From the NCBI GenBank assembly GCA_021443405.1, contig JABUUA010000001.1:4457-35545 (forward strand): a stretch of 31,089 nucleotides of DNA, written 5' to 3'. Position 1 is the first letter of the stretch; the number at the start of each line of letters is the position of its first letter. This DNA comes from Bacteroidaceae bacterium. Lineage in GTDB: Bacteria > Bacteroidota > Bacteroidia > Bacteroidales > Bacteroidaceae. Shown piece by piece: positions 7,260-15,804 of the stretch. The notes under the pieces are model-generated. The model ran no database searches. It worked only from the letters and a program-made list of their open reading frames with translations, and had not been told where the DNA came from. The position numbers were made by a program, and so were the translations under genes.

Positions 7260-9305
7260 ATGAAAAAACTTCTCTCTCTCGCAGTTATCGCCGTCATGAC
7301 GGCCGTATCTGCCCAGGCTCAGAAGCAAGTGCCAGTGGCAGAACGCTTCGTCTATCATGGTACAGGAAACCCTTATCTGCCCCTGTGGGAACACCTTCCC
7401 GACGGCGAGCCACGCGTATTTGCCGACCCCGACCGCCCCGGACACTACCGTGCATATATTATCGGTTCGCACGACTTACGCATGAACAGTTACTGCGGTC
7501 CCGACATCCGCATGTGGTCGGCTCCGGTCGAGGACCTCTCGCAATGGCGTGACGAAGGCCCCATCTTCACATACAAGATGGGCGAGAAGTGGGATGTCAT
7601 GTATGCCCCCGACCTTGTGGAAGTCAACCGTCCCGACGGCACACGCGAGTATTTTCTCTATCCTCACAGCCGCGGTCCGCGCCGCGAAGCCGTGGTCTGC
7701 AAGGGTCCCCGCCCCGACGGTCCCTTTACGCCTGTGAACCTGACCGAGGACGGCCAAGCCGCCACACAAGGGAGTTGCATGGGTTTCGACCCTTCTGTCT
7801 TCATTGAATCTGTGACCGACGAGAACGACCCCGACTATGAAATCGGCTTCCGCGCCTACGGTTTCTGGGGCTTCCAGCACAGCAGTGCCGCCCAGCTCGA
7901 CCAGCGCACCATGTACTCGGTACGCCCGGGCACAGAGCGCATCGCCAATCTTTTGCCGGCCCTTCACAGCAACAATCGCCCCCGCTTCGGCCAGAAACCG
8001 CGCCCCAGCAAGGTAAATCGCGCCGACTACATGTATATATATCCCGGCGAAGACCTCAAGGCATTCAACTTCTTCGAGGCTTCTTCCATCCGTCAGGTGG
8101 GCAATAAATACGTGGTCATCTACAGCGGCCACTCGGGTCCCGACTACGGCATCGGGATGAGCAACAGCACACTGCGCTACGCTTACGCCGATACGCCACT
8201 CGGTCCTTGGAAGAACGGCGGCATCCTTGTGGACTCGCGTGCCCCCGAAGTAAGCAAGGAGGGTGACCGAATCATCACCACCAATGCGGCCCACAATACT
8301 CACGGAAGCATCGAACAAATCAATGGTCAGTGGTATGTCTTTTACCATCGTCCGCCCCGCGGCTTCGGTTTTGCACGCCAAGCCATGGTGGCGCCCATCC
8401 ACGTAGAAGCCGATGAACAGGCCGTATGCGACGGGGGAAAAGTCACCATCACCGGTTTCAATCCCTACGCTCCCGACCAGAAATGGATGGCCGTGGCCAA
8501 TAACGCCACTTACACCGGCGCGGAAGTAACGAGCGAAGGTTTCAGTGTCTTCGGCCTCAATCCTTATCAATATTACAGCGCCGGCATTGCCTGCTACCTC
8601 AGCGATGTGGGCATGCAGCAGGATTCGTGGGACATCTGGGACAACCACGCCCCCGTGACCAACGTCTGCAACGGCGCCATCGTCGGCTTCAAATACTTTG
8701 GCTTCGGCGGTCTCAACGAGGACAAACTGGGCATCAAAGCCTTCGCTCCTGCCAAGAAAGGCAATAAAACGCAGTTGAATCTGTGGTTGGAACCTCGCAC
8801 GGAAAAGGCCTTCAATATACACGTGTGGTTGGATGCTCCTTGGAACAATGCCGTGCATCACGGTCAGGAAATAGCCACCATCAGCGTGCCGGCAGGCAAA
8901 CGCACGGGCGTTCAGCAGTTCAAGGCCGATGTGGCCAAGGCGGTGGAAGGCCTCGCTGGCAAGCATGCCATCTACTTCGTGGCTGAAGGCGGCGACGGTG
9001 AACTCTGCGCCTTGATGGGTTTGGGCTTCAGCGGCAAGGGTCACAACATTGCGCGTCCCGTGCCTCCCACCATCAGCATCACGGTGGACGGCAAGGCAGT
9101 GGAAGTGCCCACAACGCCCATCCGCTCTACCGACGACAATGGAATCTGCGGCTACGACCAGTATGAAGTGAAGGCCACCGCCGCATCTGCCAAACCTCGC
9201 ATCGCCGCGAAGGCCAGCAACGGCAAGGTGAAAATTACCGTGGAAGGCAATAAAGTGAAGTGCAACTACCAGGGAGTTGTGAAGACTTATAACATCGTAT
9301 TCTAA
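7260..9305 (+). CDS. Secreted GH43 family glycoside hydrolase with C-terminal CBM6-like module
   Basis: 681 residues with a signal peptide (1-20, cleavage near AQA-Q). The five-bladed GH43 catalytic domain spans roughly 45-385. The likely triad is D56 (VFADPD, base), D177 (MGFDPSVF, pKa modulator) and E273 (FFEASSI, acid). HGSIEQINGQWYVFYHR (348-364) is a typical late GH43 strand. Residues about 415-605 are beta-rich, and the part with LNLWLEP, HVWLDAP and ISVPAG looks like a CBM6-type binding module; the last 75 residues look like a short C-terminal beta domain. GH43 covers arabinofuranosidases, xylosidases and galactosidases, so substrate is open. Its position among L-fucose/L-galactose genes suggests it trims the same plant polysaccharide as the GH95 enzyme. 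Confidence 0.85.
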   Translation: MKKLLSLAVIAVMTAVSAQAQKQVPVAERFVYHGTGNPYLPLWEHLPDGEPRVFADPDRPGHYRAYIIGSHDLRMNSYCGPDIRMWSAPVEDLSQWRDEGPIFTYKMGEKWDVMYAPDLVEVNRPDGTREYFLYPHSRGPRREAVVCKGPRPDGPFTPVNLTEDGQAATQGSCMGFDPSVFIESVTDENDPDYEIGFRAYGFWGFQHSSAAQLDQRTMYSVRPGTERIANLLPALHSNNRPRFGQKPRPSKVNRADYMYIYPGEDLKAFNFFEASSIRQVGNKYVVIYSGHSGPDYGIGMSNSTLRYAYADTPLGPWKNGGILVDSRAPEVSKEGDRIITTNAAHNTHGSIEQINGQWYVFYHRPPRGFGFARQAMVAPIHVEADEQAVCDGGKVTITGFNPYAPDQKWMAVANNATYTGAEVTSEGFSVFGLNPYQYYSAGIACYLSDVGMQQDSWDIWDNHAPVTNVCNGAIVGFKYFGFGGLNEDKLGIKAFAPAKKGNKTQLNLWLEPRTEKAFNIHVWLDAPWNNAVHHGQEIATISVPAGKRTGVQQFKADVAKAVEGLAGKHAIYFVAEGGDGELCALMGLGFSGKGHNIARPVPPTISITVDGKAVEVPTTPIRSTDDNGICGYDQYEVKATAASAKPRIAAKASNGKVKITVEGNKVKCNYQGVVKTYNIVF

Positions 9306-9369
9306 ACATCAAGTGCCGAGCGGGACACCGACTCCTGCTCGGCATCCACCTAACAACCAACGACAACCC

Positions 9370-9702
9370 ATGAAACGATATTGTCAGATACTGACCTTAC
9401 CCAATGACGCAGAGAAGATTGCCAAGTACAAAGAGGCACACGCCCACCCATGGCCCGAGATAAATGCGGGCATCCGCGAGGTGGGAATCCTGGACATGCA
9501 GATATTTATGCACGAGAACGTGGCGTTTATGATTATGGACACGACCGACGACTTCGACTTCCAGGCCGACAATGCACGCCTTATGACGCTCCCGCGACAA
9601 ATGGAATGGGAGGCTTATGTAAGCGAGATGCAGGGCAAAGACCCTAATGCACCCAGCACCGACAAGTGGCAACTGATGGAACGCGTCTTCAAACTAACCT
9701 AA
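9370..9702 (+). CDS. L-rhamnose/L-fucose mutarotase family protein (COG3254)
   Basis: 110 residues starting MKRYCQ at 9370; an in-frame ATG at 9313 would add 19 low-complexity Pro-rich residues and is disfavoured. The dimeric alpha/beta ferredoxin-like mutarotase family shows H26 and W28 in AHPWPEI, the LDMQIFMHEN strand, a DDFDF segment and a Trp-rich C-terminal half (MEWEAYV). The enzyme interconverts alpha and beta anomers of 6-deoxy-L-sugars, feeding the anomer that the isomerase or dehydrogenase needs. It sits directly before fucI (39 bp). A homologue is part of the Campylobacter jejuni fucose locus. Rhamnose versus fucose/galactose preference is inferred from neighbours only. Confidence 0.85.
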   Translation: MKRYCQILTLPNDAEKIAKYKEAHAHPWPEINAGIREVGILDMQIFMHENVAFMIMDTTDDFDFQADNARLMTLPRQMEWEAYVSEMQGKDPNAPSTDKWQLMERVFKLT

Positions 9703-9741
9703 ACATTACCAGAACAAAACTCTTTAATTAACCTTTGAACC

Positions 9742-11565
9742 ATGAAACAGAACTATCCAAAAATCGGCATTCGACCCACCATCGACGGACGTCAGGGTGG
9801 AGTACGAGAGAGCCTCGAAGAGAAGACCATGGCACTTGCTCACGCTGTGGCCCACCTCATCAGCAGTCAGTTGCGCAACGGCGACGGCTCGCCCGTGGAA
9901 TGTGTAATAGCCGACGGCACCATCGGTCGCGTGGCCGAGAGCGCCGCATGTCAAGAGAAATTTGAGCACGAAGGCGTAGGAGCCACCATCAGCGTCACAT
10001 CGTGCTGGTGCTATGGTTCCGAGACCATGGACATGCACCCCCACTGGCCCAAGGCTGTCTGGGGCTTCAACGGAACGGAACGACCGGGCGCCGTGTATCT
10101 GGCCGCCGTGTTGGCCGCCCACGCACAAAAGGGTCTGCCCGCCTTCGGCATCTATGGTCATGACGTGCAGGACCTTGACGACAACACCATTCCTGCCGAT
10201 GTGGCTGAGAAGATACTGCGCTGGGCGCGTGCGGCTCAGGCGTTGGCCACCATGCGCGGCAAGGCGTATCTGAGTCTCGGAAACACATGTATGGGCATCG
10301 CCGGCTCCATCGTCGATGCCGATTTCCTGCAGCATTACCTAGGTATGCGCACGGAATACGTGGAACTCGTGGAGATACTGCGCCGCGTGGACTTCGGTAT
10401 CTACGACCCCGAAGAGTATCAGCGCGCCATGGCTTGGGTGGAAAAATACTGCAAGCCCAACGAAGGTCACGACTACAACGAAGACCGTCCGCTCTTCCCC
10501 GGCACGCCCATGACCACCTTCAACGGCAAGGGCAAAGGCAAGAATCGCGCGGAAAAGGACGCCGACTGGGCGTTCACCGTAAAGAATATGATGATTATCC
10601 GCGACCTCATGGAAGGCAATTCCCGCCTCTTAGAACTGGGATATAAAGAGGAGGCCCTCGGTCACAACGCCATCTGTGCCGGCGTGCAAGGGCAACGACA
10701 ATGGACAGACTATCGTCCCAACTTCGATTTCCCCGAGTCACTCATGTGCTCGTCATACGACTGGAACGGTATTCGCGAGGCCAAAGTTCTGGCCACCGAG
10801 AACGATTTCCTCAACGGCATCTCCATGCTCTTCGGACATCTGCTCACCAACCGCGGCGTGCTATTCAGCGACGTGCGCACCTATTGGAGTCCCGACGCCG
10901 TGGAGCGCGTCACGGGCAAGCGGCCTGAAGGCGGTGCGGCCAACGGCTTCATTCACCTCATCAACTCGGGTGCCACCACCCTCGACGCCACGGGAGCCAT
11001 GACGGGCGACCACGGAGAGCCGACCATGAAGACGCCCTGGGAAATGACCGAGCACGACGCAGAGGCCTGCCTGGCCGCCACACAATGGATGCCGGCCGAC
11101 CGCGACTACTTCCGCGGCGGAGGTTACTCGTCACACTTCCGCACGCTCGCCGGGATGCCCATGACCATGCTGCGCCTCAATAGGGTGGCCGGTCTGGGAC
11201 CCGTGTTACAATTAGTCGAGGGCTGGAGCGTGGAGTTGCCCGAGGACGTGCATAATACGCTCGACAAACGCACCGACCCGACGTGGCCCACCACATGGTT
11301 CGCTCCGCGACTCGACTCGTCGAAGGACGCCTTCAAGGACGTCTATTCAGTCATGAACAATTGGGGAGCCAACCACGGCGCCATCGCCTACGGCCACGTG
11401 GGCGCCGACCTCATAACACTGGCTTCGATGCTGCGTATCCCCGTGTGCATGCACAATGTAGCGGACGCCGACATCTTCCGTCCCGCCTGCTGGAATGCCT
11501 TTGGCATGGACAAGGAGGGCGCCGACTTCCGTGCCTGCAACAACTTCGGCCCAATCTATAAATAA
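9742..11565 (+). CDS. fucI: L-fucose isomerase
   Basis: 607 residues, near-collinear with E. coli FucI (591). Blocks include PKIGIRPTIDGRQGGVRESL at the N-terminus, SCWCYGSETMDM, WGFNGTERPGAVYLAA, IYGHDVQDLDD, GMRTEYVE, VQGQRQWTD, GPVLQLVEGWSVELP and ASMLRIPVCMHNV. Metal ligands correspond to E353 (ATEND), D377 (FSDVRTYW) and H545 (GANHG), with the same E-to-D distance (24) as E337/D361 of E. coli. It converts L-fucose to L-fuculose using Mn2+; D-arabinose is a known side substrate and L-galactose is conceivable. No fuculokinase or fuculose-1-phosphate aldolase follows, so the fate of its product is not explained inside the window. Cytoplasmic. Confidence 0.95.
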   Translation: MKQNYPKIGIRPTIDGRQGGVRESLEEKTMALAHAVAHLISSQLRNGDGSPVECVIADGTIGRVAESAACQEKFEHEGVGATISVTSCWCYGSETMDMHPHWPKAVWGFNGTERPGAVYLAAVLAAHAQKGLPAFGIYGHDVQDLDDNTIPADVAEKILRWARAAQALATMRGKAYLSLGNTCMGIAGSIVDADFLQHYLGMRTEYVELVEILRRVDFGIYDPEEYQRAMAWVEKYCKPNEGHDYNEDRPLFPGTPMTTFNGKGKGKNRAEKDADWAFTVKNMMIIRDLMEGNSRLLELGYKEEALGHNAICAGVQGQRQWTDYRPNFDFPESLMCSSYDWNGIREAKVLATENDFLNGISMLFGHLLTNRGVLFSDVRTYWSPDAVERVTGKRPEGGAANGFIHLINSGATTLDATGAMTGDHGEPTMKTPWEMTEHDAEACLAATQWMPADRDYFRGGGYSSHFRTLAGMPMTMLRLNRVAGLGPVLQLVEGWSVELPEDVHNTLDKRTDPTWPTTWFAPRLDSSKDAFKDVYSVMNNWGANHGAIAYGHVGADLITLASMLRIPVCMHNVADADIFRPACWNAFGMDKEGADFRACNNFGPIYK

Positions 11566-11614
11566 GGGGCCGACCAACCGTACAAACGGCTAAACGATAA
11601 AATACATAAAGCAA

Positions 11615-12976
11615 ATGACCAACAAAGAATCCATTCTTTCAAAAGACGGAGTCAGCTATGTGCTGCCTTTCATCCTCGTCACCTTCTGCTTTGCCCTGTG
11701 GGGCTTTGCCAACGACATCACCAATCCCATGGTGAAAGCATTCAGTAAAATCTTCCGCATGTCGGTGACCGAGGGATCGCTCGTGCAGGTGGCCTTCTAC
11801 GGAGGTTACTTCGCCATGGCCTTCCCCGCCGCGATGTTCATCCGCCGTTACTCCTACAAGGCGGGCGTTCTAATGGGTCTCGGACTCTACGCGGTGGGCG
11901 CAGCACTCTTCTTCCCGGCCAAGATGACGGGCAACTACTACCCATTCTTGTTGGCTTATTTCATTCTCACGTGCGGACTTTCCTTCTTGGAGACGAGTTG
12001 TAACCCTTACATCCTCACCATGGGAAGCGAGGCAACAGCCACACGCCGCCTTAACTTCGCCCAATGTTTCAACCCTTGCGGCTCCATCTTGGGCATGTTC
12101 GTGGCCATGAACTTCATACAGAATCGGCTCGACCCCCGCGATACCGAAGCCCGCGCCTTGCTGAGCGACACCGACTTTGAAGCGCTCAAGCAGTCTGATC
12201 TCTCGGTACTCATCGCACCGTATCTTATGATTGCCGCAGTCATTGCCGTTATGTTCCTCGTCATTTACTTTGCGCGCATGCCCAAGAACGGCGACGGCAA
12301 CGAGGGCGACGGCATCGGCATCACTCTGAAGCGTCTGTGCGGTCTCGTGCGCTATCGCGAGGGCGTGATTGCCCAGTTCTTTTATGTGGGCGCCCAGATT
12401 ATGTGCTGGACCTTCATCATTCAATACGGCACACGCATTCTCGTTGACCAGACGCCGACAGGTTTGGAAACGCGCATCCTCGGTCTCTTGGGCATTGATG
12501 CCGACGGCGTGATTACGGAAAAGGCGGCCGAAGTGCTCTCGCAAGGCTACAACATTCTGGCCATGATGTTCTTTATCTGCAGCCGATTTATCTGCACTTA
12601 CTTCCTTAAATATGTGAAGCCGGGCATGTTGTTGGGCGTGCTGGCCGTAGTGGCGGGCATACTTACCGCCGGCGTCATCGGCTTTGAGAACCGCGCGGGA
12701 CTTTATTGCCTCGTGGGTGTTTCGGGTTGCATGTCGCTGATGTTCCCCACCATCTACGGCATTGCACTCAAGGGACTCGGCCTCGATGCGAAGTTCGGCG
12801 CCGCCGGCCTCATCATGGCCATCCTCGGCGGTTCGGTGCTGCCGCCCGTGCAGGCGGCCATCATCGACTGCGGTACGGTGTGCGGTCTCCCGTCCACCAA
12901 CGCCTCGTTCGTGCTGCCCTTCATCTGCTTCGTGGTAGTGGCCGCCTATGGCTTCCGCACCAAACACGAGGCGTGA
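11615..12976 (+). CDS. fucP: L-fucose:H+ symporter, FucP-like MFS permease
   Basis: 453 residues with about 12 membrane segments. Residues known to matter in E. coli FucP are present in matching contexts: D34 (GFANDITNPM; D46 there), E126 (FLETSCNPYI; E135) and N153 (NFAQCFNPCGSI; N162). The central loop near 230-245 is charged and Gly-rich. It would import the monosaccharide through the inner membrane. E. coli FucP also accepts L-galactose and D-arabinose, so this permease fits either reading of the operon. It lies between fucI (49 bp) and the GH95 gene (44 bp). Confidence 0.93.
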   Translation: MTNKESILSKDGVSYVLPFILVTFCFALWGFANDITNPMVKAFSKIFRMSVTEGSLVQVAFYGGYFAMAFPAAMFIRRYSYKAGVLMGLGLYAVGAALFFPAKMTGNYYPFLLAYFILTCGLSFLETSCNPYILTMGSEATATRRLNFAQCFNPCGSILGMFVAMNFIQNRLDPRDTEARALLSDTDFEALKQSDLSVLIAPYLMIAAVIAVMFLVIYFARMPKNGDGNEGDGIGITLKRLCGLVRYREGVIAQFFYVGAQIMCWTFIIQYGTRILVDQTPTGLETRILGLLGIDADGVITEKAAEVLSQGYNILAMMFFICSRFICTYFLKYVKPGMLLGVLAVVAGILTAGVIGFENRAGLYCLVGVSGCMSLMFPTIYGIALKGLGLDAKFGAAGLIMAILGGSVLPPVQAAIIDCGTVCGLPSTNASFVLPFICFVVVAAYGFRTKHEA

Positions 12977-13020
12977 CCTGCGCACGAGTTCTCTTTCACC
13001 CCTGAACGTAAATCCATCCA

Positions 13021-15483
13021 ATGAAAAAGATTCTTCTTTCCTTCTGCGCCTCCGTGCTGACACTCTCAGCCACGGCCCAGGACCTGCGCCTGTGGTACGA
13101 CCGTCCCGCCCAGCACTGGACCGATGCAATGCCCATCGGAAACAGCCACATCGGCGCTATGGTCTATGGCGGCACTGATACCGACGAGTTGCAACTCAAC
13201 GACGAGACCTTCTGGGCCGGCGGACCGCACAACAACCTCAACCCGAAAGGACGCGAGGCACTGGAACGTGTGCGCCAGATGCTTTGGACAACCGACCGTA
13301 GCAACTACGGGCAGCTCGACCGCACCATCTCGGAAAACTTCTTCACGGGCCAGCACGGCATGCGCTACCTCACGCTCGGCAGCCTCTTCTTCGACTATGG
13401 TCATAACGACCCTACCGACTACCAGCGCGACCTCTCGCTGCAGCAAGCCGTGGCCGGCGTCCACTACACGGCCGACGGCGTCACCTACCAGCGCACCGTG
13501 TTCACCTCGCACGCCCACGACGTACTGGTCTATCATGTGGAGGCCTCGGCCCCTAAAGCGCTCGCCTTCACGCTGCGCCACCGTTCTCCCCTACCCGCCG
13601 AGGCCAAGGCCAAAGGCTCGGAACTGGTGGTCACCTGCCAGGGTGTGGAACAGGAGGGCATTCCTGCCGCCTTGCACGCTGAGTGCCGTGTGCAGGTGAA
13701 GACCGACGGAAAAGTATCCGCGCAAGAGGGCAAGCAGTTGCGCATCGAAGGAGCGTCGTATGCCGACGTCATCGTGGCCACAGCCACCAACTTCGTCAAC
13801 TACCGAAAAGTGGACGCTAATCCTACCGTCCTCACCCAGAAAACATTGAAGGCGGTGGCTAAGGTCAAGCACGAAGCGCTGTTGTCCGCCCACGTGGCCG
13901 CTTACCGCAAGTATTACGACCGCGTGAGTCTGCACATAGAGAACCCGCAACTCCGCCAGCAGCACGCCGAGCAGACCACGGAAGAGCGCCTGCGTGACTT
14001 CCATATCGGAGGCGACCCCGACTTCGCCAGTCTCATGTTCCAGTTTGGTCGTTACCTGCTCATCTGCAGTTCACAACCCGGTGGTCAGGCCGCCAACCTG
14101 CAAGGAATCTGGAACGGAAGCCCAGGCGCGCCGTGGGATAGCAAGTACACTATCAACATCAACGCCGAGATGAACTATTGGCCGGCCGATGTCGCCAATA
14201 TGGGCGAGATGAACGAACCGTTGTGGCAACTGCTGCGCGACTTGGTGGAACCGGGCAGAGACGCCGCCCAGACGCTCTACGGAGCCAAAGGTTGGGTGGC
14301 TCACCACAACACAGACATCTGGCGATGCACGGGGCCCATCGACGGTCCAACGTGGGGCATGTGGCCCAACGGCGGCGGATGGCTCAGCACTCATCTTTGG
14401 CAACATTACCTGTTCACGGGCGACCGCGACTTCCTCGCGCGTACCTATTATATTATGCGCGGCGCCGCCGACTACTATATGTCGGTACTCACGCGTCACC
14501 CCGACCTCGGCTACCTCGTGCTGGCTCCCTCGGTAAGTCCCGAGCACGGCCCAGCCAACACGGGCGGTCCGCTCACGGCAGGCTGCACCATGGACAATCA
14601 AATCGTCTTCGACGTGCTTTACCAGACACTGCAGGCCGCCCACATACTCGGCAAGGAGACGCAGACATACTGCGACTCTCTTCAGTACTACATGAGCCAG
14701 TTGCCGCCCATGTTCATCGGCCGACATAACCAAGTGCAGGAGTGGTTGTCCGACAGCGACGACCCGCACGACCAGCACCGTCACGTGTCGCATCTCTATG
14801 GTCTCTACCCCTCGGCGCAGATTACACCCAGCACACAACCGCTGCTGTGGCAGGCGGCCCGCAACACGCTCCTGCAGCGCGGCGACGTGGCCACGGGCTG
14901 GAGTTCGGGATGGAAGATAAATTTCTGGGCACGAATGCTCGACGGCAACCACGCCTACACCATTCTCAGCAAGATGCTCATGCTGCTGCCCCATGACGGC
15001 GCCCAGCGAGAGTTCCCGCAAGGACGCACCTATCCTAACTTGATGGACGCCCATCCGCCCTTCCAAATCGACGGGAACTTCGGCTACACCGCCGGCGTTT
15101 GCGAGATGCTCGTGCAGAGTCACGACGGCGCCGTGCAACTCCTCCCCGCCCTGCCCGAGGCATGGCCCTGCGGTCAGGTGAACGGTCTGCGCGCCCGTGG
15201 CGGCTATGAAGTAAGCATGCAATGGGCCGGTGGTCAGCTCAGCTCCGCCACCATCCGCAGCACCGTGGGCGGCACCCTGCGCATTCGCAGCTACGTTCCT
15301 CTCAAGGGAGAAGGGCTGCGTGAAGCCAAGGGCACCTGCCCCAACCCCCTACTCTGCCCGCCCCAAGTGGCCGAGCCTAAGGTGAGTTCCGAGCTGACGT
15401 CGCCCCAGCACCCCATACTGTTGCGGACTTACGAATACGACATCGACACGCAACCCGGACAGATGGTCCAAGTGACGACATAA
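13021..15483 (+). CDS. Secreted GH95 enzyme: alpha-L-fucosidase or alpha-L-galactosidase
   Basis: 820 residues with a signal peptide (about 1-19, ATA-Q) and the N-terminal GH95 beta domain beginning LWYDRPAQHWTDAMPIGN, then LQLNDETFWAGG. The (alpha/alpha)6 barrel carries YTININAEMNYWPAD (376-390) with catalytic Asn candidates N379/N381, a probable acid E508 (APSVSPEHG) and D684 (QIDGNFGY). GH95 inverts alpha-1,2-linked L-fucose or alpha-L-galactose. T377 lies two residues before N379, where fucosidases such as AfcA and plant GH95 are remembered to carry His and the Bacteroides ovatus alpha-L-galactosidase to carry Thr. This points to L-galactose but needs structural confirmation. Periplasmic or outer-membrane-facing. 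Last gene of the operon; terminator 12 bp downstream. Confidence 0.93.
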   Translation: MKKILLSFCASVLTLSATAQDLRLWYDRPAQHWTDAMPIGNSHIGAMVYGGTDTDELQLNDETFWAGGPHNNLNPKGREALERVRQMLWTTDRSNYGQLDRTISENFFTGQHGMRYLTLGSLFFDYGHNDPTDYQRDLSLQQAVAGVHYTADGVTYQRTVFTSHAHDVLVYHVEASAPKALAFTLRHRSPLPAEAKAKGSELVVTCQGVEQEGIPAALHAECRVQVKTDGKVSAQEGKQLRIEGASYADVIVATATNFVNYRKVDANPTVLTQKTLKAVAKVKHEALLSAHVAAYRKYYDRVSLHIENPQLRQQHAEQTTEERLRDFHIGGDPDFASLMFQFGRYLLICSSQPGGQAANLQGIWNGSPGAPWDSKYTININAEMNYWPADVANMGEMNEPLWQLLRDLVEPGRDAAQTLYGAKGWVAHHNTDIWRCTGPIDGPTWGMWPNGGGWLSTHLWQHYLFTGDRDFLARTYYIMRGAADYYMSVLTRHPDLGYLVLAPSVSPEHGPANTGGPLTAGCTMDNQIVFDVLYQTLQAAHILGKETQTYCDSLQYYMSQLPPMFIGRHNQVQEWLSDSDDPHDQHRHVSHLYGLYPSAQITPSTQPLLWQAARNTLLQRGDVATGWSSGWKINFWARMLDGNHAYTILSKMLMLLPHDGAQREFPQGRTYPNLMDAHPPFQIDGNFGYTAGVCEMLVQSHDGAVQLLPALPEAWPCGQVNGLRARGGYEVSMQWAGGQLSSATIRSTVGGTLRIRSYVPLKGEGLREAKGTCPNPLLCPPQVAEPKVSSELTSPQHPILLRTYEYDIDTQPGQMVQVTT

Positions 15484-15494
15484 CCCTTCCCCTA

Positions 15495-15540
15495 CAGAGC
15501 CGCCCAGCCTTCGCAAGAAACTGTGGCGGCTCTGCTTTTA
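15495..15540 (+). terminator. Rho-independent-type terminator after the GH95 gene
   Basis: A perfect 10-bp stem, CAGAGCCGCC (15495-15504) with GGCGGCTCTG (15525-15534), has a 20-nt loop and is followed by CTTTTA. It begins 12 bp after the GH95 stop and ends the long operon. Its T-tract overlaps the first bases of repeat array copy 2. Confidence 0.8.
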
Positions 15541-15675
15541 CACATACGGACGTGTGAGACGAAAAATAAGGACGTCTGAGGTCACACATAAGGATGTGTG
15601 AGCCCAAACATAAGTATGTCTGAAACCCGACGTGCGCACGCAGCTTGCCGAGCGCCCCGACGCACCGCGGCGGAC
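15537..15675 (+). repeat. 22-bp palindromic repeat array, copy 2
   Basis: Units start at 15537, 15559, 15581, 15603 and 15625, exactly 22 bp apart. Unit 3 (15581-15602) pairs TCACACAT with ATGTGTGA around AAGG without mismatch. Unit 2 is the most diverged in its left arm and unit 5 is degenerate. Unit order matches copy 1: unit 1 has a CG-ended centre (ACGG here, GCGG in copy 1), unit 2 ends GTCTGAG, unit 3 ends GTGTGAG, unit 4 ends GTCTGAA, unit 5 begins ACCCGAC. The tail block at 15656-15675 matches copy 1. The 321-bp gap 15484-15804 holds the terminator, this element and the holB promoter region, and no gene. Confidence 0.85.
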
Positions 15676-15748
15676 GAGCCGTTTTCCTAATTTTGCACTC
15701 TCGGTCGTATTTATCCCGTATATTTATGATGGATTGGATTTTATTTCG

Positions 15749-15756
15749 TACCTTTG
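15749..15756 (+). promoter_or_regulatory. Candidate -7 box for the holB-ricT-gldH-fur-pgpH run
   Basis: TACCTTTG matches TAnnTTTG 48 bp upstream of the holB ATG. No TTTG is found 19-21 bp upstream. A second match, TAATTTTG, lies at 15688-15695, so the true start of transcription is uncertain. Confidence 0.45.
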
Positions 15757-15804
15757 TAATCTTATAAATAGATTTATAGACGCGCATACACGCGCGCAGG
15801 CAAA

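Noticed and set aside
7476..9044. Minus-strand open frame of 522 codons inside the GH43 gene, with similar ones at 5997-7088, 11870-13129 and 14071-15222
   Set aside because: GC-rich coding DNA leaves long open antisense frames; the sense strands encode clear families, and the antisense products look low-complexity with no known motif.
9723..9735. TAACCTTTG before fucI as an internal promoter
   Set aside because: Three bases instead of two between TA and TTTG, no -33 box, and it is too close to the start codon.
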